Origin: an uncultured Bacteroidota bacterium
GTDB lineage: Bacteria > Bacteroidota > Bacteroidia > Chitinophagales > Chitinophagaceae
Direction: 5' to 3'
Assembly (NCBI GenBank): GCA_903829015.1
Contig: CAIKOJ010000220.1
Location: 25,133-89,132, forward strand
DNA: 64,000 bases
Below, piece after piece: positions 1 to 9,200 of the stretch (position 1 is its first letter; each line of letters begins with the position of its first letter). The notes under the pieces were generated by a model that did not search any database, had not been told where the DNA came from, and worked only from the letters and a program-made list of their open reading frames with translations. The position numbers and the translations under genes are program-made.

Positions 1-2
1 TG

Positions 3-419
3 GTCAGGTCATTAACTGATGCCTCAGATATAGTGATGTTTTCAGCGGCATTACCAGGGCAAACCGGCACTTTTCATATCAACGAGCAGCCGCCAGAGTA
101 CTGGGCTAAAAAATTCATTAACCGTGGTTATGTATGCATCGACTGTATCAGAAAACAAATATGGAATAACCCTTCAATAGATGTTTGGTACAGGCAAAAT
201 ATACTGCTGTTTATAAAGGCAGATGTGTATGAAACGAAATACAAAGAAAAGCTGGGCGCATTTAAGGATAAAACCGATCCGGAATTCCTCACCAGAGCAC
301 ATCCCGACCTGCTTATTTATTTTAAGGACAAGTATTATCAGACACGCAGCATGATCGGATTCTTAAAGTACCATTTGGCACCTCTGAAGAAAATGATTAC
401 CGGGGAAAACAGGAAGTAA
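3..419 (+). CDS. SAM-dependent methyltransferase, C-terminal fragment
   Basis: The reading frame is open to the left edge, so only the last roughly 139 residues of a larger protein are present. The segment has the layout typical of the C-terminal part of class I methyltransferases found in glycan loci: a run near FSAALPGQ, then HINEQ, a tyrosine/tryptophan pair, a GYVCIDCIR stretch, and a W-W/Y-x-Q-N block. These follow the Rossmann core and would contribute to the acceptor site. The SAM-binding glycine-rich loop lies upstream, outside the window. It converges with the glycosyltransferase at 424 with a 4-base gap, consistent with a polysaccharide locus. The substrate cannot be told. Confidence 0.75.
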   Translation, partial: VRSLTDASDIVMFSAALPGQTGTFHINEQPPEYWAKKFINRGYVCIDCIRKQIWNNPSIDVWYRQNILLFIKADVYETKYKEKLGAFKDKTDPEFLTRAHPDLLIYFKDKYYQTRSMIGFLKYHLAPLKKMITGENRK

Positions 420-423
420 AAGA

Positions 424-1257
424 CTAGATGTACTTCCTAAGTTTACCCTCTGCTACCATCTTTTCGAACTTTTGGGGGAAATATTTTTTAAGTATCAGCT
501 TACCTATAAAACCCATTGGGCTGGTGCTGAATTTCGCCATAATATCCTCATCAATAAACTGAGGTCCGTAATACTCTTTGTGTTTGGCAATCATGTACGC
601 CACGTTGGCGTCACTCTTAATTTTGCTGGCGTGCAGCTGCCTGATCATAGAGTTATGCAGCACCCTATAGTCAAACAAAATTTCATCAACGTAGCAAAAC
701 TTATACCCTTTGAAAGATGACCCCAGCCACAGATCCCAGTCTTCAATACCAGCATATGCCATGTTGCTATCATATCCCCCATTAGCTTCCCAAACTTCTC
801 GCCTATACATAGCACAGGCGTCAATATAATTGTGCAGCAGTAATTTCTGCAGGTTGTAGGGTCCTTGCTTCATCTCGCCCTGCTGGTCTCCAAAGTAAGC
901 GGCATTTCCATACACGATCGAAATGTCCTTCTCCCTGTCCAGTATCTCTATTCCTTTATACACATACTCCGGTCTGATCTTGTTATCAGAGTCAAGCGGT
1001 AGTATATACTTACCGGTAGAGAGTTTAATGGCGTTGTTGCGGGTTTTGGCCAGTCCCTGATTTTGCTGGAAAATCACGTTATAACCCTTCGCCTGCAGCT
1101 CCCGGCACTGTTGGTTAGTAAACTCATCTGTTGACCCGTCGTTGATAATGATCAGTTCATACAGGCTCTTATCCTTTATCAGCTCCACGCTGTTCACGGT
1201 ATCCATTATGTACTTCCCATGATTGTAACAGGGCACTATAATTGATACTGCTGGCAT
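424..1257 (-). CDS. Family 2 glycosyltransferase
   Basis: A 277-residue protein with a GT-A fold. The N-terminus has the VSIIVPCYNHG nucleotide-binding strand, then INDGSTD near residue 40, and the DxD-type metal site LDSDN at about residues 88-91. A later GIEDWDLW motif (around 170) is the usual acceptor-side ED/W element of GT2 enzymes. It has no membrane segment, so it probably works in the cytoplasm on a lipid-linked or nucleotide-sugar substrate. It lies 65 bases downstream of another GT2 gene on the same strand and is likely cotranscribed with it. The sugar and acceptor are unknown. Confidence 0.88.
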   Translation of the reverse strand: MPAVSIIVPCYNHGKYIMDTVNSVELIKDKSLYELIIINDGSTDEFTNQQCRELQAKGYNVIFQQNQGLAKTRNNAIKLSTGKYILPLDSDNKIRPEYVYKGIEILDREKDISIVYGNAAYFGDQQGEMKQGPYNLQKLLLHNYIDACAMYRREVWEANGGYDSNMAYAGIEDWDLWLGSSFKGYKFCYVDEILFDYRVLHNSMIRQLHASKIKSDANVAYMIAKHKEYYGPQFIDEDIMAKFSTSPMGFIGKLILKKYFPQKFEKMVAEGKLRKYI

Positions 1258-1322
1258 AAATGTGTGTGTTTAACTGATATCGTTTTCGCTTACAAATATG
1301 ATGAATTTCCGGCTAACTGGTG

Positions 1323-2207
1323 CTATCTGATCCGGTATTTGAACAACTTTAAGACCAGTATCTTTACATAGTACCTCAGATTCTCTTTAATGGTCAGTAT
1401 CAGACTGAATATATAGTAATACAGACCCTTTCCTTTTCTGTACTCCATGATCTTCAATTCCAGCTCCAGAAATTTCTTCAATAACTGTAGTTGCTTCGAT
1501 GGTTCTGTGCTGGCATTGTGTATATGTATCACCGTAGTGTCGGCCAGATAATAACTTCTGAAACCCAGCTCATGAAACTGGTAACACCATAGCTGGTCTT
1601 CGCCATACATAAAAAACCGCTCATCCAGTATCTGCCCCGGCCTTTTCTCCAGCAGCTCTTTTCTAAACATCATGAATGCACCACTCACCCAGTCGGTAAA
1701 CGTGCTGTAATCTCCATGAAAATACTGGTTCATCATCAACCCCGACCTCTTCTTGTAAGACAATAGCATCAGCAGCGGCCGCAACAGATCCAGCACCTCA
1801 TTCCTTATGCTTCTGAACATCCTCCCTGTATGCTGCAGCTTGCCGTCGGTATATACCAACCGCACACTCAGTGCGCCTGCTCCGGGCAATTCCTGCAGCT
1901 TTTTTGCCGCGATACTTATACTGTCTTCGGTGAGTATGGTATCAGAGTTCAGCAGCAAAATAATATCCCCTTTTGCCGCTTTAATACCCAAATTGTTCCC
2001 TTTAGCAAATCCTCCGTTCTCTTTGCTTTTTATCAATGTTATATGTGGAAATCGCAACAGAAAATCATCTGGATTATCTTTTGGAGATGCATTATCAACC
2101 AGTATGATCTCATAGGGCACATTTTTCGTCAGTCGCAGCACGCTCTCAATACAGTCACACGTGATCTGAAAAGTGTTATAATTAACGATAATGACTGATA
2201 CAAGCAT
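1323..2207 (-). CDS. Family 2 glycosyltransferase (rhamnosyltransferase/WbbL-like)
   Basis: A 294-residue GT2 enzyme. It begins with SVIIVNYNT, followed by LVDNAS, the ENGGFAKGNNLGI element typical of WbbL/RfbF-like rhamnosyltransferases, and the metal site LLLNSD near residue 88. An FFMYGEDQLWCYQ stretch around residue 200 gives the ED acceptor motif. The basic, aromatic C-terminus may associate with the membrane. It is transcribed first of the two minus-strand GT genes, so the pair probably extends a surface glycan. Rhamnose specificity is only suggested by subfamily resemblance. Confidence 0.86.
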   Translation of the reverse strand: MLVSVIIVNYNTFQITCDCIESVLRLTKNVPYEIILVDNASPKDNPDDFLLRFPHITLIKSKENGGFAKGNNLGIKAAKGDIILLLNSDTILTEDSISIAAKKLQELPGAGALSVRLVYTDGKLQHTGRMFRSIRNEVLDLLRPLLMLLSYKKRSGLMMNQYFHGDYSTFTDWVSGAFMMFRKELLEKRPGQILDERFFMYGEDQLWCYQFHELGFRSYYLADTTVIHIHNASTEPSKQLQLLKKFLELELKIMEYRKGKGLYYYIFSLILTIKENLRYYVKILVLKLFKYRIR

Positions 2208-2571
2208 CTAAACTAGCTTAATTCAAAATAAAAAGTACCCGAAGCACCAAATTTTTGGTAAATATAGTCGAACTACGAATTACTCTTATTACCGATAATA
2301 GTTCCGTATGTTTTTCGACAATATGTTCGCCGTGTTTATTGCATCCGGCGGCTCTGGTTGGGCAGGGTATTACAGTCTTTCTGCTTGCGGTAATAAATAT
2401 TTAACTGCCCTTCCGCAAAAAAGCCTTGTGTTTTAGCACCGCTTTGTAGAAATAATGGTAATTTTGCCCGCCCGTATACACAACCTTGCTGCTTACGGGC
2501 AACGGCAGATATTAACGCACCTCGTATTTAAAGGTGTATTTTTAATCAAAACAAACAATTGATGGGAGACA
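2208..2571. other. Intergenic region between glycan locus and mgtE
   Basis: 364 bases separate the divergent GT2 and mgtE genes. No credible coding frame is seen. A TAATTTTG sequence at 2459-2466 matches the Bacteroidota -7 box, but no TTG/TTTG stands at the expected -33 distance. The roughly 100-base stretch from there to the mgtE start holds the hairpin listed separately. Confidence 0.5.
2470..2500 (+). promoter_or_regulatory. Hairpin in putative mgtE leader
   Basis: GCCCGTA at 2470-2476 pairs with TACGGGC at 2494-2500 around a 17-base loop, just downstream of the possible -7 box at 2459-2466 and about 70 bases before the mgtE start. It could be a 5' leader structure. It does not resemble the M-box or other named Mg2+ leaders that I know, so a regulatory role is speculative. 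Confidence 0.25.
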
Positions 2572-3939
2572 ATGCCGGTTCTGGATCTAAGGGAGAAAAT
2601 TCTGGAAGGCGACCTGAGCGAGTTGCTGAACCACAGCAAGGATGAAGACTATCCGGCTGAGGTAGGCAAGCTATTGGGTACACTTCCCACTGAGCATGCA
2701 ATCAATACTTTCCTTTCATTACCCGAAAAAGTTCAGATACAGATATTTGGTTTCCTGGATCATGTTCTGCAGATAGGCATCATTGAAGAACTGCCCCGAC
2801 CCAAAATTTCCAATATCCTTAATACCCTTGAATCTAACGACCGTATTGCTTTTTTCGATACCCTCGATGGCATACAGGTTACTGAATACCTCAACCTCCT
2901 CAACGACAAGAACCGCCTTGCTACATACGATCTGCTCGGCTATCCCGAGAACAGTGTGGCCAGGCTCATCAATACCACGTTTACTACCGTGCGCAAAGAG
3001 TGGACTATTGGCCAGGCTATTGAGCATCTACGTCGTTTTTATTCCGATACACCTGCGGCCAATGTAATATTCGTAGTAGACAGCGGCGGCAAACTGATTG
3101 ACGATATTCCGATAAGGAGGCTGGTACTCAACGAGCACAGCAAAAAAATTGAAGACATTATGGACGGCTTCTACGTGAAGCTGGAGATTCAGGACAGCAT
3201 TGAAGATGCTATCCAGAAATTCAAGGAGTACGACCGTGTGGCACTCCCTGTTACCAACAGCAACAACGTGGTAATGGGAGTTGTGACAGTAGATGACGTG
3301 ATCGATGAGGCGGAAGAAAAAGACACCAAAGAAATGCAGCAATTCGGTGGTCTGGAATCACTGGATCTGCCCTACGTAAAAACTTCCTTCTTCACACTTG
3401 TGCAGAAACGTGCCGGCTGGCTCATCATCCTCTTCCTTAGTGAGATGCTCACAGCTACGGCTATGGCACATTTCCAGGTAGAACTGGAAAAAGCAGTGGC
3501 GCTGATGATATTTCTACCGCTCATCATATCCAGCGGCGGCAACAGCGGATCACAGGCAGCAACGCTCATCATCCGCGCTATGGCGCTAAAGGAATTATCG
3601 CCGCGCGACTGGTGGTATGTAATGCGTAGAGAGGTGCTTTCCGGACTTACGCTCGGTATCATACTCGGTGCCGTTGGCTTTTTGCGGATTGCGCTATGGC
3701 ATGAAGTAGGTTGGGGTACCTATGGCCAGTTCCCCTGGTGGATGGTCGGTCTTACTGTATCTTTTTCACTGATTGGTGTAGTTATGTGGGGTACCCTCAG
3801 CGGTTCTATGATACCTATGGTACTCAAAAGGCTGAAACTGGATCCTGCCACTTCTTCCGCGCCCTTTGTAGCCACACTAGTCGATGTAACAGGCCTCATC
3901 ATATACTTTACTGTGGCAGCTATGTTGTTGCATTTATAA
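2572..3939 (+). CDS. mgtE: Magnesium transporter MgtE
   Basis: A 455-residue inner-membrane Mg2+ channel/transporter of normal family length. It has an N-terminal MgtE_N helical domain (about 1-125), two CBS domains (about 130-250), and a membrane domain from about residue 280 to the end with five predicted helices. The signature GGNSGSQ-A-T near residues 321-331 lines the ion pathway. In this family the cytoplasmic domain senses Mg2+ and closes the pore when Mg2+ is abundant. The start is fixed by the ATG at 2572, since an ATG ten bases earlier is out of frame. It converges with the lipoprotein at 3955. Confidence 0.95.
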   Translation: MPVLDLREKILEGDLSELLNHSKDEDYPAEVGKLLGTLPTEHAINTFLSLPEKVQIQIFGFLDHVLQIGIIEELPRPKISNILNTLESNDRIAFFDTLDGIQVTEYLNLLNDKNRLATYDLLGYPENSVARLINTTFTTVRKEWTIGQAIEHLRRFYSDTPAANVIFVVDSGGKLIDDIPIRRLVLNEHSKKIEDIMDGFYVKLEIQDSIEDAIQKFKEYDRVALPVTNSNNVVMGVVTVDDVIDEAEEKDTKEMQQFGGLESLDLPYVKTSFFTLVQKRAGWLIILFLSEMLTATAMAHFQVELEKAVALMIFLPLIISSGGNSGSQAATLIIRAMALKELSPRDWWYVMRREVLSGLTLGIILGAVGFLRIALWHEVGWGTYGQFPWWMVGLTVSFSLIGVVMWGTLSGSMIPMVLKRLKLDPATSSAPFVATLVDVTGLIIYFTVAAMLLHL

Positions 3940-3954
3940 CATAGCCCTGTAGGT

Positions 3955-4293
3955 TTAATGAATAGCAGTAATCGCGGAAACATTATACATTTCCGGCCCA
4001 ATCTCAGCGTGATAGTGTGTATTGATGGCGGTGATTGTCACTCGGTTACCCACAAACGGGTCCAGGTTCAAAGTAGTACTTTCCAGTACGAACCATTTGC
4101 CGGCATCAGCCTTTAAGATATGTGTGCCGTACATATAGGTTGTGAATCCCTGTTGCTCCAGCATCCCTGTAGCTGTCAGACTGTCACCACTGATAACCAG
4201 AATTGCCGGTGATGGCTTAGAATCGCTTTTCTTTTGGCATGACACAACCTGCAGGGTACAGGCCAATATCAGCATCAGAAATAAAGTCCGCAT
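3955..4293 (-). CDS. Small lipoprotein, possible OB-fold
   Basis: A 112-residue protein with a lipoprotein signal: a charged start, a hydrophobic run and the lipobox VVSC near residue 19. The mature part alternates beta-strand-like segments with a GTHIL element, a WFVLES strand and a VTITAINT strand, and resembles the small OB-fold lipoproteins of Bacteroidota. It is probably anchored in the periplasm or outer membrane. No function is known. Its 3' end is 15 bases from the mgtE stop (convergent), and the tRNA-Leu promoter lies just behind its start. Confidence 0.65.
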   Translation of the reverse strand: MRTLFLMLILACTLQVVSCQKKSDSKPSPAILVISGDSLTATGMLEQQGFTTYMYGTHILKADAGKWFVLESTTLNLDPFVGNRVTITAINTHYHAEIGPEMYNVSAITAIH

Positions 4294-4400
4294 AAATTAG
4301 GTTTTGGGTATGCGAAAATATCTATATTTCACATGCTACAGCGTGAATTTCAACAATTTGTTGTCCCCCTTATAGAAACCCCAACAATTTACTGATCAGA

Positions 4401-4433
4401 TTTGCAACTTTTCAACAATAAACCTTACTTTTG
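4401..4433 (+). promoter_or_regulatory. Promoter of tRNA-Leu (Bacteroidota type)
   Basis: TTTG at 4401-4404 and TACTTTTG at 4426-4433, 21 bases apart, match the Bacteroidota housekeeping promoter (-33 TTTG, -7 TAnnTTTG). The tRNA begins 43 bases after the -7 box. Confidence 0.75.
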
Positions 4434-4475
4434 CGCCCCTGTCTTTACAGTTTACCATAAAGGCAGTAATACAAT

Positions 4476-4557
4476 GCGGGCGTGGTGAAATTGGTAGACA
4501 CGCTAGACTTAGGATCTAGTGCTGCGAGGCTTGGGGGTTCGAGTCCCTCCGCCCGCA
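4476..4557 (+). tRNA. tRNA-Leu (UAG anticodon)
   Basis: An 82-base class II tRNA. The 7-bp acceptor stem pairs GCGGGCG with CGCCCGC and is followed by discriminator A at 4557. The D arm contains GGTAGACAC. The anticodon stem CTAGA/TCTAG encloses a 7-base loop with TAG at 4510-4512. A variable arm (TGCTGCGAGGCT region) and a T arm with GGTTCGAGTCC follow. CCA is not encoded. It reads CUA and other CUN leucine codons. Confidence 0.97.
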
Positions 4558-4564
4558 CTGAATG

Positions 4565-4608
4565 AGAACGGAGAGTTGCAGAGCGTTAAGCGATGTTCTC
4601 TCCGTTCT
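4565..4608 (+). terminator. Terminator after tRNA-Leu
   Basis: An 11-bp perfect stem (4565-4575 with 4598-4608) starts eight bases after the tRNA, followed by the T-rich TATTTTACC. The loop is 22 bases, longer than usual. Confidence 0.55.
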
Positions 4609-4669
4609 TATTTTACCTCTCCCGCTCTGTTTCTTCTCTTTGAAATTGCAGTGCACCAATTGAAATAGT

Positions 4670-5401
4670 CTACTCCTTCACAAACCTCCTCACCTCAGTA
4701 CCATTGATCCTAATAAAGTAAACACCTGTCGACAGGTCAGCAATATCTATTTGCACCAGTTTAGAGTTAAACTTTTGGGTGTAGATTGCTCGCCCGATGA
4801 GGTCAGTTATAGCTATAATGCTGATGGTATAATGAGCCATGATGTTTAGTTCAGCGGTTGCGGGAATAGGATATATCCGCAAGTCTTGACCAGTGTTAGC
4901 ATCTTCGACTAAAAGGGAAGGATTGCACATAGGGTTGAACGCTACTTTACGAATGCGCTTATTAACCATGTCCGCAATAAATAAGTTGCCACAGGCATCT
5001 GTCGTTAAACCTTCCGGCCAATAAATCTTGGCAGTTGTTGCTGGCCCACCATCTCCGCTAAATCCCGCCGTACCAGTACCAGCAACGGTATATATGAGAT
5101 GTGCTGTATTTATTACACGCACTCGTTGATTGCTATAATCTGCAATATATAATTGCCCCGTTGTGTCAATACATATTGCAAACGGACAAGTAAACCCTGC
5201 AGAATCTGCATATACCCCCTCTCCATTATAACCTCCGACCCCATTTCCAGCAAACGTTGTGATAATGCCAGTAATTAAATTGACCTTCCGAATTCTATTC
5301 ACACAGCCGAAATACAAGTCCCCCGTCTTGGAATAACATAAAAGAAATGTCAGGTCGGAGCGATGCTGCAGTCGCGGGACCGCCATCACCCGCATATCCA
5401 A
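4670..5401 (-). CDS. NHL-repeat T9SS protein, 3' part after frameshift
   Basis: C-terminal portion of a secreted beta-propeller protein split by a frameshift. It carries about two and a half NHL repeats (each with NRIRKV-like and AGTGTAGFSGDGGPAT-like segments), then a short linker and a type A T9SS sorting domain (about the last 75 residues: IYPIPA start, STGVYFIRI, terminal KE). It has no signal peptide, and its first roughly 20 residues are out-of-frame sequence. The true join to the upstream part at 5295-5993 is at the C5 run 5320-5324. Removing one base there restores the normal repeat spacing. Confidence 0.7.
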   Translation of the reverse strand: MDMRVMAVPRLQHRSDLTFLLCYSKTGDLYFGCVNRIRKVNLITGIITTFAGNGVGGYNGEGVYADSAGFTCPFAICIDTTGQLYIADYSNQRVRVINTAHLIYTVAGTGTAGFSGDGGPATTAKIYWPEGLTTDACGNLFIADMVNKRIRKVAFNPMCNPSLLVEDANTGQDLRIYPIPATAELNIMAHYTISIIAITDLIGRAIYTQKFNSKLVQIDIADLSTGVYFIRINGTEVRRFVKE

Positions 5402-5993
5402 CTGTACCGTTTCCCGCTATACGAGTAATTATCCCTGCCGTGTTTATTTTACGAATGGTAGCACTCCCTATATCAATAACATACAGGTTACCAGTTATAT
5501 CGAGGGCAAGTCCGCCTGGAACTATCTCAGCAGCGGTAGCTGGTCCTCCATCACCTGAGGAAGCGTTTGCGCCAGTACCTGCAATAGTATGAATGATATT
5601 TGTTGAAACATCGACCTTGCGGACTCGGAAATTTCCGTAATCAGAAATATAAATATTCCCAGCTGGGTCAACAATGGTTGCATTTAATTGATGGAGTTGC
5701 GCATTAGTTGCTGGTCCGCCGTCTCCACTAAAGCCTGTAGTCCCATTACCTGCAACTCTGTGAATGATTCCGGAATTATCGAGCATTCGCACTCGCTCAT
5801 TTCCAAGGGCTTCAGCAAAATAAAAGTTCCCCATAACATCAAATGAAGCAAACGCCACAGTGCTTAAGCTAGCAGAAGTCGCTACAATACCGTCGGCTAA
5901 TGAAGTACCTCCTCCTGCAACAGTAGTAATGATCTGCCCTTCAGAAAAAACAGGTGACAAAAGCATTATGAACCAAAACCTTTTCATAAGCAC
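5295..5993 (-). CDS. NHL-repeat T9SS protein, 5' part before frameshift
   Basis: N-terminal portion of the same protein. A signal peptide (MKRFWFIMLLSPVFSEG region) is followed by NHL repeats with GNERVRML, GNFRVRKV and SATIRKI strands and the repeated AGNGT..GDGGPAT turn. It runs out of frame after GDGGPATAASLRPDISFML and stops. With the downstream half it would form a protein of about 440 residues, secreted through T9SS and carrying one beta-propeller, a paralogue of the gene at 33542. The split is either a sequencing/assembly indel or a real pseudogene. Confidence 0.7.
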   Translation of the reverse strand: MLMKRFWFIMLLSPVFSEGQIITTVAGGGTSLADGIVATSASLSTVAFASFDVMGNFYFAEALGNERVRMLDNSGIIHRVAGNGTTGFSGDGGPATNAQLHQLNATIVDPAGNIYISDYGNFRVRKVDVSTNIIHTIAGTGANASSGDGGPATAAEIVPGGLALDITGNLYVIDIGSATIRKINTAGIITRIAGNGTVGYAGDGGPATAASLRPDISFMLFQDGGLVFRLCE

Positions 5994-6157
5994 ATCTTAT
6001 ATCCTAAAGATACCAATTTATTCCTTCCCCGCTTTACCTACTCCTCCACAAACTGCCTCACTACTCACAACCAAACAAATAAAATAGACACTTTCTGGTG
6101 TCGGAACATTCACCACAATTTCTACTCACTACAATCATAACATTCGAAAAACAACAA

Positions 6158-6180
6158 AGGCTGCCTTTTTAAGACAGCCT
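6158..6180 (-). terminator. Terminator of the 1288-residue T9SS protein gene
   Basis: AGGCTGTC/GGCAGCCT stem (8 bp, one G-T) with a 7-base loop, followed on the minus strand by a T-rich stretch. It lies about 40 bases past the stop at 6220. Confidence 0.75.
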
Positions 6181-6219
6181 CTGTTACTTTTATCAACCGG
6201 GCTTTTCTGCCCTTCAAAC

Positions 6220-9200
6220 TTATCTGATCAGTGTTACATCACCTTTCTGCTCAAGTGATTTACCACCGCAGTCATACTTCAATATGTAGTAGTACACACC
6301 CATTTCCTGTGGCACACCATTGAATTTACCATCCCATCCCATTACAGAGCTGTTCGCAGATTCAAATATGGTCTGACCCCAACGATTCAAGATGCGGAAC
6401 ATATGGAACCTGTGGTAACCGGCAACATATGGCTTGAACACATTATTCTCTTCAGGTCCTGAACCGTTAGGAGTAAATGCATTAGGGAATGCAATCAGGC
6501 AGCATGATCCGGCATCTACATCCAACTTCGCAGTTGCATAGCAGCCATAAGGATCAGTTACTTTTAGTGTTATTACATTCTTCACTTCCTCCATTTTACC
6601 CCAGGCAATGCTCTGGTTCAGATTATTAAAGTCGTGCTCAGGTCCCCAAACGTAAGAGTAGTTCAGGTTGTTGATAGTAGCACTAAACTCAACGCTGTCC
6701 TCAAGGCATATTCCGTGGTCATGATGTGAAGTTATCTTGAAGGTTGCATCCGGACCGGTGTGAACCAATACCGTATCGTAAGTTGGCATAGACTTACAAC
6801 CCTCTACCGATGAGCTGGTGATCTTGATCACGTGACGACCGCTGTCTACCCATGATATTGAGAATGGACCACCGGTATTAGAATTGCTTGTTAAAACATT
6901 CAATGCTGTTGATGCATCCATGATCACGTTGTCAATAAACCATTTATAAGTATAAGCATCATCTGCCCTTGTAGCCAATGATAATGCTACAGTATCACCC
7001 AAACAAACATCAGGTTTTGTGTACGCTATCATTGTAGGCTGTGGTACAACCTTTATGCGGATCTGAGCATCAGAGTAGCAGAAACCACTGTCATTGCTTG
7101 CACGAAGTGTGATATAATTATTCTGATGAGTAGAATCAAATCTAACCGTAATCATTGAATCTCCGGCATTTGAATTGTTCGCGAAGTAAGCTCCCACAGG
7201 TAATGTCCAGTTATATCCTGGCTCAAACAGAGCCGGACCTTTGTAAGCCATGTGTAAAGAATCAAACTGGCATACCCATGGCTTCTCTGATTCAATAATG
7301 AAGTCAGGTTTATAAACCACTTCCACTTTCAATGCAGCGCTATCACTTTCACAACCGGTAGCATCATTTGGTACAGTTTGGCTTACCCAATATGTTGTGA
7401 AGCCCGGAACAGTATCTGTATATGGTTTCGGTGTTGGTGGCAATGGAATACTATTGAAATACCAGTTTAAGTGTGAATGGAATTCACTATCCACACGCTC
7501 ATTCATCGGACGCGCAAAGTCGTGCTGGCAATACCTGATGTCATGTGTTACAGGTGGTTGCGGCTTAACTTTGATCACTACCTTGTCTATAGCGCTGTCA
7601 CTGATACAGCCCCATGGCACCGTAGTCTCTGTGATGTAATAGAAGATTGTATCAGGAGCTACTGAAGAACTTGGAGTAGGAGCTGTTGAATATCCACCAG
7701 TTACACCTGGTCCATAGTATGTAAGCACATCACCTGCACCACTTGGAGCTACCTGAATAGGTCCTGGCGTACGATACTGACACCATGGTGTTTGCGTAAC
7801 TACCGGCGGTGCTGGTTTAGCATGGATAGTGTATGATGTTGGCGTGCGTGGTCCTTCACAACCTGAATCGATACGGCTGACCCAGAAGTTGGTTGTGCCG
7901 GGCACATTTATGTTTGGTATTGGCGCAATATACGCAGGCGCTCCGCCTATCGATGCAGTATACCATTTGGCCGAATCAGAAGGTGTTACTGTTAATGGAA
8001 CGATTGGTCCGATGTACTGGCAATAATCCTGTACTCCGGTAACAACAGGTGCAAGCGGAGTTGTTACTACTCTCACCGTGTCTATATCTCTCAAGCTTTC
8101 GCAGTTACCATCTTTCTGGCTTGCCCATATTACATATGTGCCAGGAACTGCTGTAGTAAATACCGGAGGCACCAATGAGCTGGTTCCACCAACAGCAACC
8201 GACCACCAAAATACTGTAGCTCCCGGATTTACTCCAGTAACGGTGTACGGTGCATAAACTTCACCCTGACAGTAGAAATCACGATTAATGATATTTGGTG
8301 GCGAAGGCCTGATAATGACACGGGCCCGTGTTACTCCAGTGTCCTTACAACCATAAGGGCTTGTAACTATCACTCTGTAATTGCCCGTATCGACATCGAC
8401 AAACGGAGAGATTGTTGGGTTTTGCAACGATGATGTAAATGCCGGTGGCCCGTTCCACGCATAGGTCATGCCCAGCATACCGGGTCCGCAAGTTAGTCTC
8501 ATCGTGTCAGTTCCTCCCTGGCAAAGTGGTCCGTTATTTGAAACTGTAATAACTGGCGTATGATGCACTACAGCAGCTATACTATCAGTGTCGTGCAAAC
8601 CGGCAAGCGTTCTGACAACAAAGAACTTAGTTGAATCCGCATAAGTTGCAGGATAGATAAATGGATTTTGCTGTGTGCTGGTGTATCCTGCTGGTCCGTA
8701 CCAGAAATAAGTACAACCAGTTGAGTCACCAACACGCCTCAGGAACAATGTATCTCCATAACATGGCTCGTTTGCACGCACGTTGTTACAGCTAACAATA
8801 GTAAGTAACATTGTCCTTGTCTGACAAGTTGCAGCATCAACACCTGTAATTGTATAGGTAATTGACGGTGGCAAAACTGTTGTGTAAATAATATTATGTA
8901 CGCCTGTTGTTGAAGCAAGACCTAATGATGGTGACCATGTCCATGTACTCCATGTCCACGCTTTTTCATCACCATAAAGTACATCTACCGGTACAGCTGT
9001 TAAACCAGGGTGAGCACATGCGTTGTAAGTGTCGATCACCACATTTGGATATGGAGCAGGAGCTACTGCTATCGATCCGCCAATAGCAAGTGCTGGCTCA
9101 GGGAAAGCACCAACGCTATCTAATCCCGTAGACCCATTAAATACGTAAGCGCATGAAACTACAGAGCTATCACCAACAGCAATGTTACCCACTTTGAAAA

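Noticed and set aside
5320..5324. Phase-variable tract in the NHL gene
   Set aside because: A run of five C is too short for convincing slipped-strand switching; a single indel is the simpler explanation.
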